Shown here in pieces: positions 28,960 to 30,185 of a stretch of 30,185 bases of DNA. The first letter of the stretch is position 1. The number at the start of each line of letters is the position of its first letter. The translations under genes and the position numbers were made by a program. This DNA is from Bigelowiella natans CCMP2755 (taxonomy: Eukaryota; Cercozoa; Chlorarachniophyceae): positions 1-30,185 of the forward strand of contig ADNK01002270.1 in the NCBI GenBank assembly GCA_000320545.1, written 5' to 3'. The notes beneath the pieces are model-generated. The model was not told where the DNA came from. It was given only the letters and a program-made list of their open reading frames with translations, and searched no databases.

Positions 28960-30185
28960 ATGTCACAGCAGCTAGAAGAACAGCAGGACTTTGGCTCGCA
29001 GGCCGTGCAAGGGCACGAGCAGAAACAGGAAAGGAAGGGCGATACGGACGCTAAGGAAGGAGGAGGAACACCTCCACAGGCACCGCCGGGACCAGCACCC
29101 GGGATTAAGAAAGCAGATGCAGCAGCAGAGGCACTGGAGAACTTCTACGAGGCGGACGACGAGGACGTGGCCGCCGAAAGCAAGAAGGTCGTAATGGCAT
29201 TACGAGCCTTGCGACCCAGGGCGAGCAACTACGCCAAACTGAAAGTATCGATAGAATACAAGTATCAGACACATGATGTTTGGGCAGCTATCATGCAGGA
29301 CATCATGGATTACGAAGCAGACTTACCTCCAGAGTGGGCAGCTTTGTTTAGGAACGACGGGGGTCTGGGCGCCTCGCGGGGGACGACCCAGAGCACCGTC
29401 AAGCAGCAGCAGCCGGTACAGCGGAACACCCAGTTCATGTCTGTTAAAACAGCACCGGTTATGATAACGAAATACAACGGGAAAAGAGGTGAGGCAAGGA
29501 GGTGGTGGAAGAACGCTAGGAGTATACTCTGCGACTTTACCCCTAACCCCACCGAAAACGACAAGCTCAAATGGCTAGCTATAATAAAGCAAGCCATGGA
29601 CCTTTACGAGACAGGCAGGACCCGGATCAGGCAGCTAGAGAAAATACACACTACAGTTAGTGGGCTACGAGACGTTGAGGCGATAATGAAGGCTTTTGTA
29701 AATGAACAGGATGCTAACTCCCTACCCCAGGCTATTAGAAAATACAGAGCAATGATGCAGCATGAGAGAGAACCTGTTAGAGACTTTGCCACGCGCTTCC
29801 AGGATATGATCGACGAACTACATGATTTTAATTACAACACAGGTGATGATCAGGCAAGGTTTGAAGAGTTCAAGTTAAAGATAAAGGAATCCACTTACGT
29901 TACGGAGAAAGGCTACACCACGATGGAGGCAGCAGTGCAGGCTATATCCCTACGCGAGCAGGAGCAGGACCGCAAGTTTACCAGCCCTAAGGTACCTGGC
30001 ATAGGAAACATTAACGCTATTAAGCCGCAGCGAGACTGGTACAAGGACAGGGAAGGTAACCGACGTTGCGGATACTGCTCACGTAAAGGGAAACACACCG
30101 CTAAAGACTGCAGAGACAGGAAAGAAGGACGACCCAGGATGACGATCAGGCAGCTCAACGAACACTACGAGAAGTTAAAGAGAAA
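28960..30185 (+). CDS. gag: Retrotransposon Gag (or Gag-Pol N-terminus), open at window end
   Basis: One uninterrupted frame of 408 codons runs from ATG 28960 to the end of the window, so the protein is longer than shown. Gag coats the element's RNA in the virus-like particle. The N-terminal 60 residues are Gln/Gly/Pro-rich. Residues about 170-300 form a retrotransposon-gag domain (GKRGEARRWWKNARSIL, then IRKYRAMMQHEREPVRDFAT and RFQDMIDEL), with the usual pattern of a Trp-rich start and a Q/E-rich last helix. A zinc knuckle follows at residues 370-384 (CGYCSRKGKHTAKDC), with five residues rather than four between the second Cys and the His. No protease, integrase or reverse transcriptase is visible before the edge, so Ty1/copia versus Ty3/gypsy cannot be decided. 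The absence of any stop suggests a recently active copy. Confidence 0.9.
   Translation, partial: MSQQLEEQQDFGSQAVQGHEQKQERKGDTDAKEGGGTPPQAPPGPAPGIKKADAAAEALENFYEADDEDVAAESKKVVMALRALRPRASNYAKLKVSIEYKYQTHDVWAAIMQDIMDYEADLPPEWAALFRNDGGLGASRGTTQSTVKQQQPVQRNTQFMSVKTAPVMITKYNGKRGEARRWWKNARSILCDFTPNPTENDKLKWLAIIKQAMDLYETGRTRIRQLEKIHTTVSGLRDVEAIMKAFVNEQDANSLPQAIRKYRAMMQHEREPVRDFATRFQDMIDELHDFNYNTGDDQARFEEFKLKIKESTYVTEKGYTTMEAAVQAISLREQEQDRKFTSPKVPGIGNINAIKPQRDWYKDREGNRRCGYCSRKGKHTAKDCRDRKEGRPRMTIRQLNEHYEKLKR

Overview
This is nuclear DNA of a eukaryote, most likely a protist or alga. Nearly every recognisable gene is split by GT-AG introns, the products are eukaryotic (SUMO, MyTH4-FERM, PDZ, SAM, a Tudor-like domain), and dinucleotide microsatellites are dense. 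No operons, Shine-Dalgarno sites or CRISPR arrays are present. The lineage cannot be fixed from the sequence. A chlorarachniophyte or similar intron-rich alga is one possibility, but that is a guess.

Layout. 1-3.9 kb: an unrecognised gene of at least 11 exons on the minus strand that runs off the left edge. 4.3-6.8 kb: a second unrecognised helical-protein gene on the minus strand. 7.2-7.65 kb: a complete three-exon SUMO gene on the plus strand. 7.7-12.2 kb: a block crowded with CTAG and TGCA tetranucleotides; it has no intact gene but holds a decayed ORF (11.3-10.07 kb, minus) built from tandem units of about 150 residues. 12.3-16.9 kb: an eight-exon minus-strand gene for a motorless PDZ-SAM-MyTH4-FERM protein of 1300 residues, with every exon phase consistent. 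17.0-18.6 kb: a plus-strand gene for a tail-anchored protein with one in-frame TGA. 18.6-20.1 kb: a second TGCA-rich block. 20.5-24.0 kb: a DUF218 (YdcF/SanA-like) gene of at least 11 exons on the minus strand. 24.66-27.1 kb: a plus-strand gene with a Tudor-like segment and five acidic repeats at its C-terminus. 28.6 kb to the end: the 5' LTR and gag of an LTR retrotransposon, running off the right edge.

The genes fall into two styles. The genes at 0-6.8 kb and 20.5-24 kb have introns filled with (TA)n, (CT)n and (CA)n tracts and runs of 7-13 C just upstream of several 3' splice sites. The gene at 12.3-16.9 kb is AT-richer, with short introns lacking both. The gene set does not form one pathway. 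The strongest novelty candidates are the PDZ-SAM-MyTH4-FERM architecture, the decayed 150-residue repeat ORF in its odd-composition block, and the hairpin-packed LTR.

Gene models were assembled by eye from splice signals, reading-frame phase and protein sense. Where a junction would not close in phase, the entry says so.
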